64,000 bases of DNA from Butyricicoccus intestinisimiae (GTDB taxonomy: Bacteria > Bacillota > Clostridia > Oscillospirales > Butyricicoccaceae): NCBI RefSeq assembly GCF_018918345.1, contig NZ_JAHLQI010000008.1, positions 1 through 64,000 on the forward strand, given 5' to 3'. The notes beneath the pieces were generated by a model, which did not search any database, had not been told where the DNA came from, and worked only from the letters and a program-made list of their open reading frames with translations. The translations under genes were made by a program, and so were the position numbers. Of this stretch, positions 15,655 to 25,036 are shown piece by piece. The stretch's first letter is position 1; the number at the start of each line of letters is the position of its first letter.

Positions 15655-16293
15655 ATGAACATTTTATTTTACGGAGATTCCAACACATGGGGATTTCAGG
15701 GAGATCAGCCGCAGGTCAGACTAGCATATGAAAAACGGTTTACCGGCATCATCGCCAACCGCTTTCCGCAGCATCACATCATAGAGGAAGGCTTGCCGGG
15801 ACGCACCATCTGCATCGACGATCCATTAGACAGAGGCCGAAACGGCATGGAGACGCTGCCCATGCTGCTGCAGACCCATGAACCGCTGGATTTGGTGGTT
15901 ATCATGCTGGGCACGAATGACACAAAAATCATGTTTGGACACACGCCGATGACCATGCGTCTGGCAATGGAACGCATGATTCGGCTGGTACAAAACACGG
16001 ATGCGTGGTCGGACACCGGTGTTCGACCGCAAATTCTGCTGGTTGCGCCGCCGCGCATGGGAGATATCGAGCGCGGCACATTTTATGGCATGTTTGACGC
16101 ACACAGTGCAGAGATGATACCGGAGGTTTCCAACCAGTTCCGACAGCTCGCGGAGCAGTACCATTGTTTGTTTGCGGACGGGGCGCAGGTCGCGGCGCAG
16201 CACTGCTGTGATTTCGTTCACCTGACTGCGGCGGAGCATGCACAGCTGGCGCAGCTGATTGGAGATGTTATCGCACAGCAGTTTGGACAGTAA
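15655..16293 (+). CDS. SGNH/GDSL-family hydrolase
   Basis: 212 residues, cytoplasmic (no signal peptide). Block I FYGDSNTWGF holds the catalytic Ser, block III LGTNDTK gives the oxyanion Asn, and block V is DFVHLTAAEHAQL with the Asp/His pair. This subgroup (lipolytic protein G-D-S-L, often acyl-ester or acetyl-xylan esterases) has broad substrate range. ATG 15655 is chosen over an upstream start because GAGAGGGA precedes it. Monocistronic, followed by a strong terminator. Confidence 0.87.
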   Translation: MNILFYGDSNTWGFQGDQPQVRLAYEKRFTGIIANRFPQHHIIEEGLPGRTICIDDPLDRGRNGMETLPMLLQTHEPLDLVVIMLGTNDTKIMFGHTPMTMRLAMERMIRLVQNTDAWSDTGVRPQILLVAPPRMGDIERGTFYGMFDAHSAEMIPEVSNQFRQLAEQYHCLFADGAQVAAQHCCDFVHLTAAEHAQLAQLIGDVIAQQFGQ

Positions 16294-16303
16294 AAGAAAC
16301 GGC

Positions 16304-16340
16304 AAACAGCCGCCGAGATGAAATATCTCGGCGGCTGTTT
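16304..16340. terminator. Bidirectional terminator after the SGNH hydrolase
   Basis: Perfect 16-bp stem AAACAGCCGCCGAGAT / ATCTCGGCGGCTGTTT, loop of 5 nt. Confidence 0.87.
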
Positions 16341-16450
16341 TGAATCATCTGCTGGATAAACAGCGACAGATTGATGGTGTTTCTCTCATGGTATTCACAG
16401 CAATACCACGTGACATTCCGGTGAAAAATGAGCGGAGATGCCGTCATGTA

Positions 16451-17272
16451 TCATTTTTTTGCGGGCGTGATGGATGCTCGGTCTCGGAGCATGTCCACGA
16501 TGTTTCCGCGGCAGGCAAGCCCGATGCCGTTTGCCATTTCCATGTACTTTTTCATGCGGCTCTCAAAGTGGTGGAACGGCAGGAAAATGCCGATGCGGTC
16601 GCTCTCCAGCTCTTTTCCGTCTTTTTCCATCTTTCCATAATACATGAAGGCGCGCGGCAGCGTCTCCTCCAGCTGCATCATGTAGTTCCAGACGGTCGCA
16701 TAAATTTCCGCGTCTGCCGCGTGGTTTTCTATGTCCTTTGGCAGCTGATACAGCAGCAGCACGCCCAGATGCTCGCCGATTTTGTCGGTCTGTACCTTCA
16801 AGTCCTCGCTGTAAAAATGCCGCTCGCGGAAGCCGTAGGCGAGACACATTTGAAAATCTCGAATTTCCGGTTTTTCTCGATATAAATCGCAAAAAATCTT
16901 GTATTTTTTGTCGGGCACGGCAACCGGCAGATTGTCGCGCAAAGCGCCGGTTTCATCGGTCAGAATCACCGGATTTTCCACGTCCTTGTCGTTAAAACGC
17001 AGCGGAATCAAAAACGAATTGCGCAGCAGGTCAAACATGCTGTTGCCGCAAATTGCCATCAAAAAGGCAGAAAGGTCTTGGTTCTGATAGGCGCGAATCA
17101 AGGCGTTGGCAAAGATGGCGTCGGTCGCCTCAACGCTGTCCGCGTCCATCAAGTCGGTTTCCGGACAGCTCTCATAAAAGGTTTCCTTGAGCCGCCGGCA
17201 CGCGCGCGGATCGCGTAAAATCCGGTCAAATAACTGTTCTACCCGCTGTTCTCTCGGGAAAATACTGCTCAT
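16451..17272 (-). CDS. Hypothetical cytoplasmic protein
   Basis: About 273 residues from MSSIFPREQRVEQLFD (ATG 17272, preceded by AGAGGGATCG); an upstream in-frame extension lacks a ribosome site. No signal peptide or membrane helices. The sequence is mixed alpha/beta with aromatic-rich segments (FRERHFYSEDLKVQTDKIGEH). I do not recognise the family. It stands alone, convergent with the SGNH gene and divergent from the ThrE-like gene. Confidence 0.65.
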   Translation of the reverse strand: MSSIFPREQRVEQLFDRILRDPRACRRLKETFYESCPETDLMDADSVEATDAIFANALIRAYQNQDLSAFLMAICGNSMFDLLRNSFLIPLRFNDKDVENPVILTDETGALRDNLPVAVPDKKYKIFCDLYREKPEIRDFQMCLAYGFRERHFYSEDLKVQTDKIGEHLGVLLLYQLPKDIENHAADAEIYATVWNYMMQLEETLPRAFMYYGKMEKDGKELESDRIGIFLPFHHFESRMKKYMEMANGIGLACRGNIVDMLRDRASITPAKK

Positions 17273-17371
17273 ATTCGATCCCTCTTTTCTGCCCCCATTA
17301 TACGCCGATTGGCGAATGATGTAAAGACGCCATATATTGATTCTTTCTATATCCAATGCACGGGTATTTGC

Positions 17372-17399
17372 TTGACTTTTTTCTCTCCGGTACTACAAT
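17372..17399 (+). promoter_or_regulatory. Promoter of the ThrE-like exporter gene
   Basis: TTGACT (17372-17377), 16-bp spacer, TACAAT (17394-17399), 27 bp before the start codon. Confidence 0.6.
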
Positions 17400-17425
17400 A
17401 AGATAGTAGAAAGAAGGGATTTTCT

Positions 17426-18751
17426 ATGCCGGAACAGACCATCAAGCGCAATCACATGGCGATTCCGTGGCATGATTACATTCAGCAAAAACAACTGCCC
17501 ATCACGCAGGCGTCCCTGAGTGAAAAGGCGTCCGTGATTGGACGCATCGGGCTGATGCTGCTGTCGTGCGGCACGGGCGCATGGCGCGTGCGCAGTTCTA
17601 TGAATACCATTTCCGAATGCTTGGGTGTGGTGTGCTCCGCGGACATCGGGCTGATGTCGGTCGAATACACCTGCTTTGACGGCACGGAGAGCTTTTCCCA
17701 GTCGCTGTGTCTGACCAACACCGGCGTCAACACGTCGAAATTAAACCGGTTGGAACGTTTTGTCGCGGATTTTCCCGAAAAAGGGCTGTCGCTCACCGGC
17801 GAACAGCTGCACAGCAGACTGGATGACATCGAACAAATTCACGGCCTGTACTCCCCGCTCGCGCTGGGCCTTGCCGCCGCGCTCGCGTGCGGCGCATTTA
17901 CGTTTTTGCTCGGCGGCGGTTTGTGGGAAATGTGCTTTGCCTTTCTCGGCGCAGGTGTCGGCAACACGATTCGCTGCAAGCTGACCAAGCATCACTTCAC
18001 GCTGTTTTTGTGCATCGTCACCTCGGTTGCGGCGGCGTGCCTGATATACGCCGGCTGTCTGCGGCTGGCAGAGATGTTTTTGGGCATTTCCTCTCAGCAC
18101 GAAGCCGGTTATATCTGTTCCATGCTGTTTATCGTTCCCGGTTTTCCGTTTATCACGAGCGGCATTGACCTCGCCAAGCTGGACATGCGCTCGGGCTTGG
18201 AGCGACTCGCCTATGCGGTTCTTGTCGTCATGGTCGCGACGCTCGCCGCTTGGATGATGGCGCTGCTGCTGCACCTGACGCCGGTTGATTTTATGAATCT
18301 GCATCTCAACACCACGCAGTATCTTGTGCTGCGTCTGCTGTTTAGCTTTTGCGGCGTGTTCGGCTTCTCAGTCATGTTCAACAGTCCGGTGAAAATCGCC
18401 GCGACAGCTGCCGCCATCGGCGCCGTTTCCAACACCCTGCGGCTGGAGCTGGTGGATTTGAGTACGTGTCCGCCTGCCATCGCCGCCTTTCTCGGCGCGC
18501 TGACCGCGGGACTGCTCGCCTCGCTGCTCAAAGCTTATGTGGGCTATCCGCGCGTGTCGATTACCGTGCCGTCCATCGTCATCATGGTGCCGGGGCTGTA
18601 TCTGTACAAAGCCATTTACAATCTCGGCATTATGTCGCTGAGCGATGCGGCAGTTTGGATGACCTCCGCCCTGCTCATCATCGCGGCGCTGCCGCTCGGG
18701 CTCATCTTCGCCCGCATTGTCACCGACAAGACCTTTCGATATTGCACATAA
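17426..18751 (+). CDS. Threonine/serine exporter (ThrE) family protein, fused two-domain form
   Basis: 441 residues. The N-terminal DUF1212/ThrE domain (IGLMLLSCGTGAWRVRSSMNTI, a cytoplasmic hydrolase-like part) precedes a block of about ten hydrophobic segments covering residues 140-435. These include LALGLAAALACGAFTFLLGG, VPGFPFITSGIDLAKLDMRSG and the C-terminal ThrE_2-like part (YPRVSITVPSIVIMVPGLYLYKAI). In many Firmicutes the two halves are separate genes; here they are joined. Expected to export small neutral amino acids, inferred from the family. Confidence 0.85.
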   Translation: MPEQTIKRNHMAIPWHDYIQQKQLPITQASLSEKASVIGRIGLMLLSCGTGAWRVRSSMNTISECLGVVCSADIGLMSVEYTCFDGTESFSQSLCLTNTGVNTSKLNRLERFVADFPEKGLSLTGEQLHSRLDDIEQIHGLYSPLALGLAAALACGAFTFLLGGGLWEMCFAFLGAGVGNTIRCKLTKHHFTLFLCIVTSVAAACLIYAGCLRLAEMFLGISSQHEAGYICSMLFIVPGFPFITSGIDLAKLDMRSGLERLAYAVLVVMVATLAAWMMALLLHLTPVDFMNLHLNTTQYLVLRLLFSFCGVFGFSVMFNSPVKIAATAAAIGAVSNTLRLELVDLSTCPPAIAAFLGALTAGLLASLLKAYVGYPRVSITVPSIVIMVPGLYLYKAIYNLGIMSLSDAAVWMTSALLIIAALPLGLIFARIVTDKTFRYCT

Positions 18752-18770
18752 TTCATACAACGAAACCCAT

Positions 18771-18804
18771 GAAAAAGCACCCGCAAGCCTGCGGGTGCTT
18801 TTTC
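18771..18804. terminator. Bidirectional terminator between the exporter and lacI-like genes
   Basis: 15-bp stem GAAAAAGCACCCGCA / TGCGGGTGCTTTTTC with loop AGCC, serving both convergent genes. Confidence 0.88.
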
Positions 18805-18805
18805 G

Positions 18806-19816
18806 TTATGCGTGCTGAACCGATGCGCCGGGTATCAGGCGCGGCTGAATGAGCAGCCGAACCGGCTCGCTCGTCTTGTCGTGCAGCAGCTCGGTCATGC
18901 GGTGCAGCGCATAGTGCGCCTGCTTCCCGCACTGAATATCCAGCGAACACAGCTGCGGCGAGACCAGCGCGCTGACCGGATTGTTGTCCACGCCGATGAT
19001 GGACACCTGTTCCGGAATCGAAATGCCCTGTGTGGTCAGCGCGCGAATGAGCATGATGGCGATGTAGTCGTTCGCGCAGTAAAAAGCATCCGGCAGCGTC
19101 TCCCGCGCGCCGATGCGCTGTGTCAGCTCGGCAATCAGCTCGTTCATCTCTTGGTCGGGTCTGCCAATCAGCATATCATCCGGCGTCTCAACCGGCAGCT
19201 GACTGGCCGCCGCCAGATACGAAAAATACCGCTGGGAAAATGCCGTGCTGTAATCCGGCTGTCCGACAAAGGAAACGCTGCGGCAGCCTGCGGCAGCCAA
19301 ATGCTGCATCGCAAGCCGGCTCACCGCGTCGTTGTCCTCCATGACCGTGTCGATGGACAACCCCGGATAATGCGTGCCGATGGACACGACCGGAAGGCCG
19401 CACATGCACACCTTTTTGACGGATTCCTCCATCATATCGCCGAGCAGCAGGATGCCGCGCGCGGAATTGTCCGCAATCTGACCGGCAAACGCATATGGGT
19501 CCTGATGCATGCTCTTTTCGTCCAAAACAATCAGATTGTATCCGTGCTTCAATGCGCATCCCGCTACCATTTGATAGAACCGCATATAAAAGTAGCTGTC
19601 CTGCAGGTGGCGGCGCGAAGCGATGAGAACCAAATTCTGCTTCCCCGCCGCCGCGTTTTTCTGTTCAAAATACCCCATCTCATAGGCGGCGCTCTCAATT
19701 CGCTTGCGGGTCTTTTCACTGATGCCGGACATGCCGCGCAGGGCAAGCGACACGGTATTGGTAGAAACACCGCAGCGCGCTGCAATTTGTTTTAATGTTA
19801 TTTTTATAGTGTTCAC
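18806..19816 (-). CDS. LacI-family transcriptional regulator
   Basis: About 336 residues. DNA-binding domain TLKQIAARCGVSTNTVSLAL with the hinge region NAAAGKQNLVLIA, then a periplasmic-binding-like effector domain ending DIQCGKQAHYALHRMTELL. The start is uncertain: GTG at 19816 fits the family length but sits only 1 nt after GGAGG; a rarer codon slightly downstream might be used. Its operator-like palindrome overlaps its own promoter. It lies back-to-back with the AraC gene that opens the sugar dehydrogenase/symporter cluster, which may be its target. Confidence 0.86.
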   Translation of the reverse strand: MNTIKITLKQIAARCGVSTNTVSLALRGMSGISEKTRKRIESAAYEMGYFEQKNAAAGKQNLVLIASRRHLQDSYFYMRFYQMVAGCALKHGYNLIVLDEKSMHQDPYAFAGQIADNSARGILLLGDMMEESVKKVCMCGLPVVSIGTHYPGLSIDTVMEDNDAVSRLAMQHLAAAGCRSVSFVGQPDYSTAFSQRYFSYLAAASQLPVETPDDMLIGRPDQEMNELIAELTQRIGARETLPDAFYCANDYIAIMLIRALTTQGISIPEQVSIIGVDNNPVSALVSPQLCSLDIQCGKQAHYALHRMTELLHDKTSEPVRLLIQPRLIPGASVQHA

Positions 19817-19840
19817 CCTCCGTTTTTTGTTTCCTACATT

Positions 19841-19870
19841 AACAATACTAATTTCCCGTATTGTTGTCAA
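19841..19870 (-). promoter_or_regulatory. lacI-like promoter with operator palindrome
   Basis: Minus strand TTGACA (19865-19870), 17 bp, TATTGT (19842-19847). Inverted repeat AACAATAC-N9-GTATTGTT (19841-19865) covers both boxes, suggesting autoregulation. Confidence 0.6.
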
Positions 19871-20009
19871 GTTTTTTTGTGCGTATTGCACCGATTTGGC
19901 AGCCGTGTTTTTCGGAAAAGTCGATAATTCACGGGCAGTTTTTGCAGTTTTTTTCTCAAAATTCGATATGACCGCGCACGGCATCGGAAAAAATCGGCAC
20001 TTTTCCCAC

Positions 20010-20038
20010 TTGAAATAAAATGAATTTAATATTATTAT
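20010..20038 (+). promoter_or_regulatory. Promoter of the araC-like gene
   Basis: TTGAAA (20010-20015), 17 bp, TATTAT (20033-20038) in an AT-rich stretch, 42 bp before the ATG. Confidence 0.5.
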
Positions 20039-20080
20039 AACCCGTATACATAATAAAATTCACGGGAATAGGAGTTTAGT

Positions 20081-20971
20081 ATGTCCAAGTTCGATCCTCT
20101 GCATGTCCAGTGTGCTGTGAAGCAGCAGTATCAGCCGGTTTTCACCGGAACCAACCAGCCGCGGCTGCTCTATGTCAGCAACATTCGCCCGCAGACCAGC
20201 ATGTACCCACGCATGCTCCATGCACATGCCGATGCCGTGGAGCTGGCGCTGATGTACAGCGGCTCTGGTAAATTCTTTATTCACGACCGATACGTTCCGG
20301 TCTCCGCCGGCGATTTGCTCATCTATAATTCCGGCGTCATTCACGATGAAATTTCCAGCGCGGACAACCCTATCGGCATGTACTGCATCACGCTCAGCGG
20401 GCTGCACATGCCCGGTCTCCGTCCCAATGCGCTGCTCGCAGATGACAGGAATTGTGTCATTTCCTGCGGAGAACACTTCGAATCCGTGCGTTTTCTGTTC
20501 GAATTGATGTTCAAACAGCTGTCCTCCGACTATCCGAACGCCTCGGTTTTTTGCCACAATATGATGGAAGCACTGCTCGTGCAGGCGCTCACGCTCGCCG
20601 CGGATGCGCCGCAAAAACCAATTGGCAAGAGCAAGCGTCTGGAGCTCGCGCTGGACGTCAAGCAGTATCTGGACGCCCACTACACGGAGCCGATCACGCT
20701 CACCGACATCGGCCAGCATCTGCACGTCAGCCACTATTATCTGTGTCACGTGTTCAAGGATCTCATGGGCTATGCGCCGATGAAGTATCTGCTGCGGCGC
20801 AGGCTCGGCGAGGCGCAGACGCTGCTCATTTCCACCGACACCACCATTGCCAAGATTGCGGAGTCGGTCGGATTCGACACACAGAGCTATTTTAACTTCC
20901 AATTTGCCAAGAATGTCGGCATGCCTCCGTCACAATACCGAAAAAACTATCTTGTGCGCGCCTTTGATTGA
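20081..20971 (+). CDS. AraC-family transcriptional regulator
   Basis: 296 residues: an N-terminal cupin-like sensing domain (PRMLHAHADAVELALMYSGSGKFFIHDRYVPVSAGDLLIYN) and a C-terminal double helix-turn-helix (ITLTDIGQHLHVSHYYLCHVFK and IAKIAESVGFDTQSYFNFQFAKNVGMPPSQYRKN). GAATAGGAG precedes the ATG. It sits just upstream of and codirectional with the two oxidoreductases and the symporter, so it probably activates them. Confidence 0.9.
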   Translation: MSKFDPLHVQCAVKQQYQPVFTGTNQPRLLYVSNIRPQTSMYPRMLHAHADAVELALMYSGSGKFFIHDRYVPVSAGDLLIYNSGVIHDEISSADNPIGMYCITLSGLHMPGLRPNALLADDRNCVISCGEHFESVRFLFELMFKQLSSDYPNASVFCHNMMEALLVQALTLAADAPQKPIGKSKRLELALDVKQYLDAHYTEPITLTDIGQHLHVSHYYLCHVFKDLMGYAPMKYLLRRRLGEAQTLLISTDTTIAKIAESVGFDTQSYFNFQFAKNVGMPPSQYRKNYLVRAFD

Positions 20972-21146
20972 CTATTTTCACCAGTGGTCTGGAGCAAATA
21001 CCTCGTTCTTGCGCAGGAAATCGCAAACGAAAACCGGCTGGACGGGTTCTTTTCATTTTATTGCTCACTTACGTTTTCGACTTGATTTCACATTATTTTA
21101 ATGTTATTATATACCCACAACAAACCAGTAAGGAAGGAAGATTTTC

Positions 21147-22157
21147 ATGAAACAGCAGCTCCGTGTAGGCGTCATCGGCTGCGGCGCAATTGGAAAAGAG
21201 CATTTGCGCCGGCTCACCGATGTCGTTCCGGAAACCATCGTGACAGGCGTTGCGGATTATTTCCTGCCGGCAGCGCAGAGCGCCGCAGAGATGTTTCACT
21301 GCACCGCATTTCAGACCGGAGAAGATCTGATCGCCTCTCCGGATGTCGATGCCGTTGTGGTCACCTCTGCAGACCCGTCTCACGCCGCCTACGTTTTGGA
21401 GGCAATCCGCCACAAGAAATTTGTGTTCTGTGAAAAGCCGTTGGCGCAGACCGCAGAGGAATGCCAGCAAATCATCGCCGCCGAGCAGGCTGCCGGAAAG
21501 AAGCTGGTGCAGGTCGGCTTTATGCGCCGCTACGACAGAGGCTATATGGCGATGAAGCACGCCATCAGCAGCAATGAAATCGGCGCGCCGCTCATGATTC
21601 ACGCCGCGCACCGCAACATGTCGCAGGCGCCGGGCTTTGAGACCGATTATGCGGTCACCCGCGTTGCCATCCACGAAATCGACATTTGCCGCTGGCTTCT
21701 GGATGACGAGTACGCGACCGCACAAGTTCTGGGCGTGCGCCAGAGCAGCCGGACAAGCGGCGAATGGCTCAACCCGCAGATTATGATGCTCACCACCCGT
21801 TCGGGTCAGCGCATCGACGTCGAAGTGCAGACCGACGGCGCGTATGCCTATGACATCCAGTGCCATGTTGTCGGCGAGGACGGCATCGTCTCCCTGCCCG
21901 ACCCGACCAGCGTGACCAAGCGGGCAGCCGCTGCCATTCACACGCCGCTCATGACGGACTGGAAGGATCGCTTCATCGAAGCCTATGACATCGAGTTCCA
22001 GGAATGGGCAAAGAGCCTGCTGAACGGCGCACCGACCGGTCCGTCCGCTTGGGACGGATACGTTGCCTGTGTGACCGGCGACGCACTGATTCGTTCGAGA
22101 CAAACCGGAAAGCCGGAGGACATTGTTCTTCCGGAGAAGCCAGAGATGTATCAATAA
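21147..22157 (+). CDS. Gfo/Idh/MocA-family oxidoreductase (inositol 2-dehydrogenase-like)
   Basis: 336 residues. N-terminal Rossmann domain with GVIGCGAIGKEHLRRL and the CEKPLAQT catalytic-lysine segment (EKP, residues about 94-99); C-terminal alpha/beta domain. MRRYDRGYMAMK and AIHEIDICRWLL resemble bacterial myo-inositol 2-dehydrogenases (IolG), but this family acts on many polyols and sugars, so the substrate is left open. Followed 17 bp later by a paralogue. Confidence 0.88.
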   Translation: MKQQLRVGVIGCGAIGKEHLRRLTDVVPETIVTGVADYFLPAAQSAAEMFHCTAFQTGEDLIASPDVDAVVVTSADPSHAAYVLEAIRHKKFVFCEKPLAQTAEECQQIIAAEQAAGKKLVQVGFMRRYDRGYMAMKHAISSNEIGAPLMIHAAHRNMSQAPGFETDYAVTRVAIHEIDICRWLLDDEYATAQVLGVRQSSRTSGEWLNPQIMMLTTRSGQRIDVEVQTDGAYAYDIQCHVVGEDGIVSLPDPTSVTKRAAAAIHTPLMTDWKDRFIEAYDIEFQEWAKSLLNGAPTGPSAWDGYVACVTGDALIRSRQTGKPEDIVLPEKPEMYQ

Positions 22158-22174
22158 ACAGGAGGAAAATTCAC

Positions 22175-23203
22175 ATGAAAAAGGTTGTTAAAATTGGTTC
22201 CGTCGGTCTGGGCCGTCTGGGCTATGAGCACGCAAAAAACATTGCCACCAGCATTCCCGGCGCACAGCTGACCGCAATCTGCGACATTGACGCACAGCGC
22301 GTAAAGGACGTAGCCGCAGAATTTGACGTCGCGTACACCTACACCAATTTTGAGGAAATGTGCGCAAATCCGGAGCTGGATGCCATTGTCATCGTCTCCC
22401 CGTCCATGTTCCACGCAGACCAGATCAAGATTGCACTGGATGCCGGCAAGCACGTATTCTGCGACAAGCCGCTGGACACCACCATTGCCAAGTGCAAGGT
22501 TGCAGAGAAGGCAGTAGAGGCGCATCCGGACCGCGTGTTCATGCTCGGCTTCATGCGCCGCTTCGATGAATCGTATGCAGAGGCAAAGCGCCGCATTGCA
22601 GCGGGCGAAATCGGCAAGGTTGTTCTGGTTCGCTCCTACACGCAGGACCCGCGCACCACCATCGAGGGTACGCTCAAGTTTGCCCCGCATTCCGGCGGCC
22701 AGTTCCTCGACATGTGTGTCCACGATCTCGACCTGATTCGCTGGTTCACCGGCTCCGAGGTCAAGAAGGTTTGGGGTCTCGGCGGTGTCTTTGAATTTGA
22801 CCTGTATCGGGAACTCAACGACGCCGACAACGCCGCCGCTACCGTACAGTGTGACAACGGCGCGATGGGCTTCATGTTCACCAACCGCACGCACGGCGCG
22901 GGCTGCAACGTAGAGACCGAAATCATCGGCACAAAGGGCACGCTGCGCATTGCAAACGTCGGCAGCAGAAACCTGCTCCAGATCATTGACGGCGCCGGTG
23001 CGCGTTCGGAATACTACCCAGACTTCCTGAGCCGCTGGCATCAGGCATACATCAACGAAATTGCGGAATTTGTCGCTTGCATCCGTGACGGCCGCAAGCC
23101 GGAGGTCACTGTATACGACGGCACTGCCGTATCGCGCGCAGCATATGCCTGCAAGGAATCTTTTGAATCCGGAGAGATGCTGTCCGTCAGCAGCGACGAT
23201 TGA
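22175..23203 (+). CDS. Gfo/Idh/MocA-family oxidoreductase (inositol 2-dehydrogenase-like)
   Basis: 342 residues starting MKKVVKIGSVGLGRLGYEHA after GGAGGAAAATTCAC; longer in-frame starts lie inside the previous gene. Rossmann motif GxGxxG, CDKPLDTT around the catalytic Lys, MLGFMRRFDESYAEAKRRI, and HDLDLIRWF with the catalytic His/Asp pair. Paralogous to the preceding enzyme. Together with AraC and a sodium symporter they suggest uptake and NAD-dependent oxidation of inositol or a similar polyol (inference). Confidence 0.88.
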   Translation: MKKVVKIGSVGLGRLGYEHAKNIATSIPGAQLTAICDIDAQRVKDVAAEFDVAYTYTNFEEMCANPELDAIVIVSPSMFHADQIKIALDAGKHVFCDKPLDTTIAKCKVAEKAVEAHPDRVFMLGFMRRFDESYAEAKRRIAAGEIGKVVLVRSYTQDPRTTIEGTLKFAPHSGGQFLDMCVHDLDLIRWFTGSEVKKVWGLGGVFEFDLYRELNDADNAAATVQCDNGAMGFMFTNRTHGAGCNVETEIIGTKGTLRIANVGSRNLLQIIDGAGARSEYYPDFLSRWHQAYINEIAEFVACIRDGRKPEVTVYDGTAVSRAAYACKESFESGEMLSVSSDD

Positions 23204-23219
23204 TGCTGCTGTGAACATA

Positions 23220-23262
23220 GCCTCCCGCACCCCCCTGCATGGGAACAGGGGGTGCGGGAGGC
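23220..23262. terminator. Strong GC hairpin after the second oxidoreductase
   Basis: 15-bp stem GCCTCCCGCACCCCC / GGGGGTGCGGGAGGC. There is no T run, so it may attenuate or protect the 3' end before the symporter gene. Confidence 0.6.
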
Positions 23263-23278
23263 AGGATAGAAGCAAAAA

Positions 23279-23364
23279 GGATTCGCAAATTTGTTTCAAA
23301 TAAAAACAAATCTTGCAAAATGGATTCGCAAATTTGTTCTAAATAAAAACAAATTCTGCAAAAT
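23279..23364. repeat. Two-copy 43-bp direct repeat upstream of the symporter
   Basis: GGATTCGCAAATTTGTT... begins at 23279 and again at 23322. Each copy contains ATTTGTT and AACAAAT as an inverted pair. It lies just before the ribosome site of the symporter gene; possible regulatory element. Confidence 0.55.
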
Positions 23365-23381
23365 AAGGAGAGAGATCCAAT

Positions 23382-25013
23382 ATGTTTATCGTCATTACGT
23401 TTTTACTCTTTACGGCTTTGGTTGCTGTTATCGCAGCATTTAAGACGCGCGAAGAAAACTTGGACACCCAAGACGGATATTTTCTCGCCGGCCGAAGCCT
23501 GACGGGTCCGGTCATTGCCGGTTCCCTGATGCTGACCAATCTATCAACCGAACAGCTCGTCGGACAGGCAGGCCAGACCTATGCGACCAACATGGGCCCG
23601 ATGGCTTGGGAGTCCACGTCCTGTATCGCGCTGATTCTTCTGGCGTTTGTGTTCGTTCCGCGCTATCTAAAGATGGGTCTGACCACGATTCCGGAATTTT
23701 TGGAACAGCGCTATGATTCCGGTCTGCGCAAGCTCATCACACTGCTGCTGCTGCTCGGCTACCTGCTCACCTACCTGCCGACGGTTTTGTACTCCGGCGC
23801 TCTGGTGTTCAACCAGATTTTCAACATCAGCGGTCTGCTGCAGGTCTCTGAACTGCAGGGCGTTACCATCACGGCGACTGCCATCGGTATTGTCGGTGCG
23901 ATTTACGCCATCTTCGGCGGCCTGAAGGCGGTTGCCGTATCCGATACCGTCAACGGCATCGGTCTGATTATCGGCGGCATCGCGCTGCCGGTCATCACGG
24001 TGTGTGCATTCGGTCACGGCAGCTTTGTCGACGGCATCCACAACTTTATCAACTTAATTCCGGCGGAAAAGTTCAACGCAATCAACCCCGCAAACGCACA
24101 GGCTCCGATGATTCCGTGGCCGGTGCTGTTCACAGGCATGGTTGTCAACAACTTGTTCTACTGGGCTACCAATCAGACAATTATTCAGCGCGCACTGGGT
24201 GCAAAGAACCTCGCTGAGGCACAGAAGGGCGCAATTTACGCCGCTGCACTCAAGATTATCACCCCGCTGTTTATCGCTATCTGCGGTCTGCTGGTATTTT
24301 ACATGGCGCACAACGGTCTGCTGTCCGGCGATCAGGTTGCCGCTCTGGAAAAGACCTCCGACCTCGCGTACCCGACACTGATTATCACCATGATGCCAAA
24401 GCCGCTGCTCGGCTTCTTCGCAGCCGTTCTGTTCGGCGCGATTCTCTCGTCGTTCAACTCCGCGCTCAACTCCTGCATCACCCTGTACACGCTGGATCTG
24501 CATCGCCCGCTGTTCAACCCGAACGCTTCGGACGCATATCTGGTTCGCATCGGCAAGCGCTTCGGCATCGTGCTCGCAATCATTTCCATTTGCATCGCGC
24601 CGGTTGTCAGCTTGGCTCCGTCCGGTCTGTATGACTTCCTGCAGTCCTGCTTCGGCTTCTTCAACGTGCCGATTCTGGCGACCGTGATCATCGGCATGTT
24701 CACCAAGTACACCCCGCCGATCGCACCGAAGGCTGGTCTGGTTCTGCACGTCGTTTTGTACTCGCTGACCAAGACCCCGCTGTTCCCGATTCATTGTCAT
24801 TACCTGTATGTTCTGTTCTTCCTGTTCGTGTTCCAGATCGCATTCCAGCTGATTATGGGCAAGGTTCGCCCAACGGCGCAGCCGTATGTCATGAAGGATG
24901 CGCAGGTTGTAGACATGGCACCGTGGAAGCACGGCAAGAAGGCAGCCATCATCTGCATTGTGCTCATGCTGGCGCTGTACACTCTGTTTTCTCCAATCGG
25001 ACTTGCCGGTTAA
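23382..25013 (+). CDS. Sodium:solute symporter (SSS/SLC5) family transporter
   Basis: 543 residues with about 14 hydrophobic segments. SSS features: the N-terminal DGYFLAGRSLTGPVIAGSLMLTNLSTEQ, GLTTIPEFLEQRYD, GGLKAVAVSDTVNGIGLIIGG, and FGAILSSFNSALNS in the sodium-site helix. The galactose/inositol-type subgroup starts similarly. AAGGAGAGAGATCC precedes the ATG. Its place after two inositol-dehydrogenase-like genes suggests a sugar or polyol substrate. Confidence 0.9.
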   Translation: MFIVITFLLFTALVAVIAAFKTREENLDTQDGYFLAGRSLTGPVIAGSLMLTNLSTEQLVGQAGQTYATNMGPMAWESTSCIALILLAFVFVPRYLKMGLTTIPEFLEQRYDSGLRKLITLLLLLGYLLTYLPTVLYSGALVFNQIFNISGLLQVSELQGVTITATAIGIVGAIYAIFGGLKAVAVSDTVNGIGLIIGGIALPVITVCAFGHGSFVDGIHNFINLIPAEKFNAINPANAQAPMIPWPVLFTGMVVNNLFYWATNQTIIQRALGAKNLAEAQKGAIYAAALKIITPLFIAICGLLVFYMAHNGLLSGDQVAALEKTSDLAYPTLIITMMPKPLLGFFAAVLFGAILSSFNSALNSCITLYTLDLHRPLFNPNASDAYLVRIGKRFGIVLAIISICIAPVVSLAPSGLYDFLQSCFGFFNVPILATVIIGMFTKYTPPIAPKAGLVLHVVLYSLTKTPLFPIHCHYLYVLFFLFVFQIAFQLIMGKVRPTAQPYVMKDAQVVDMAPWKHGKKAAIICIVLMLALYTLFSPIGLAG

Positions 25014-25036
25014 GGCATCCGTTTTCTAACTATTCT

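Noticed and set aside
23667-24932. Long minus-strand ORFs opposite the symporter
   Set aside because: Shadows of the SSS gene; no ribosome sites and no recognisable domains.
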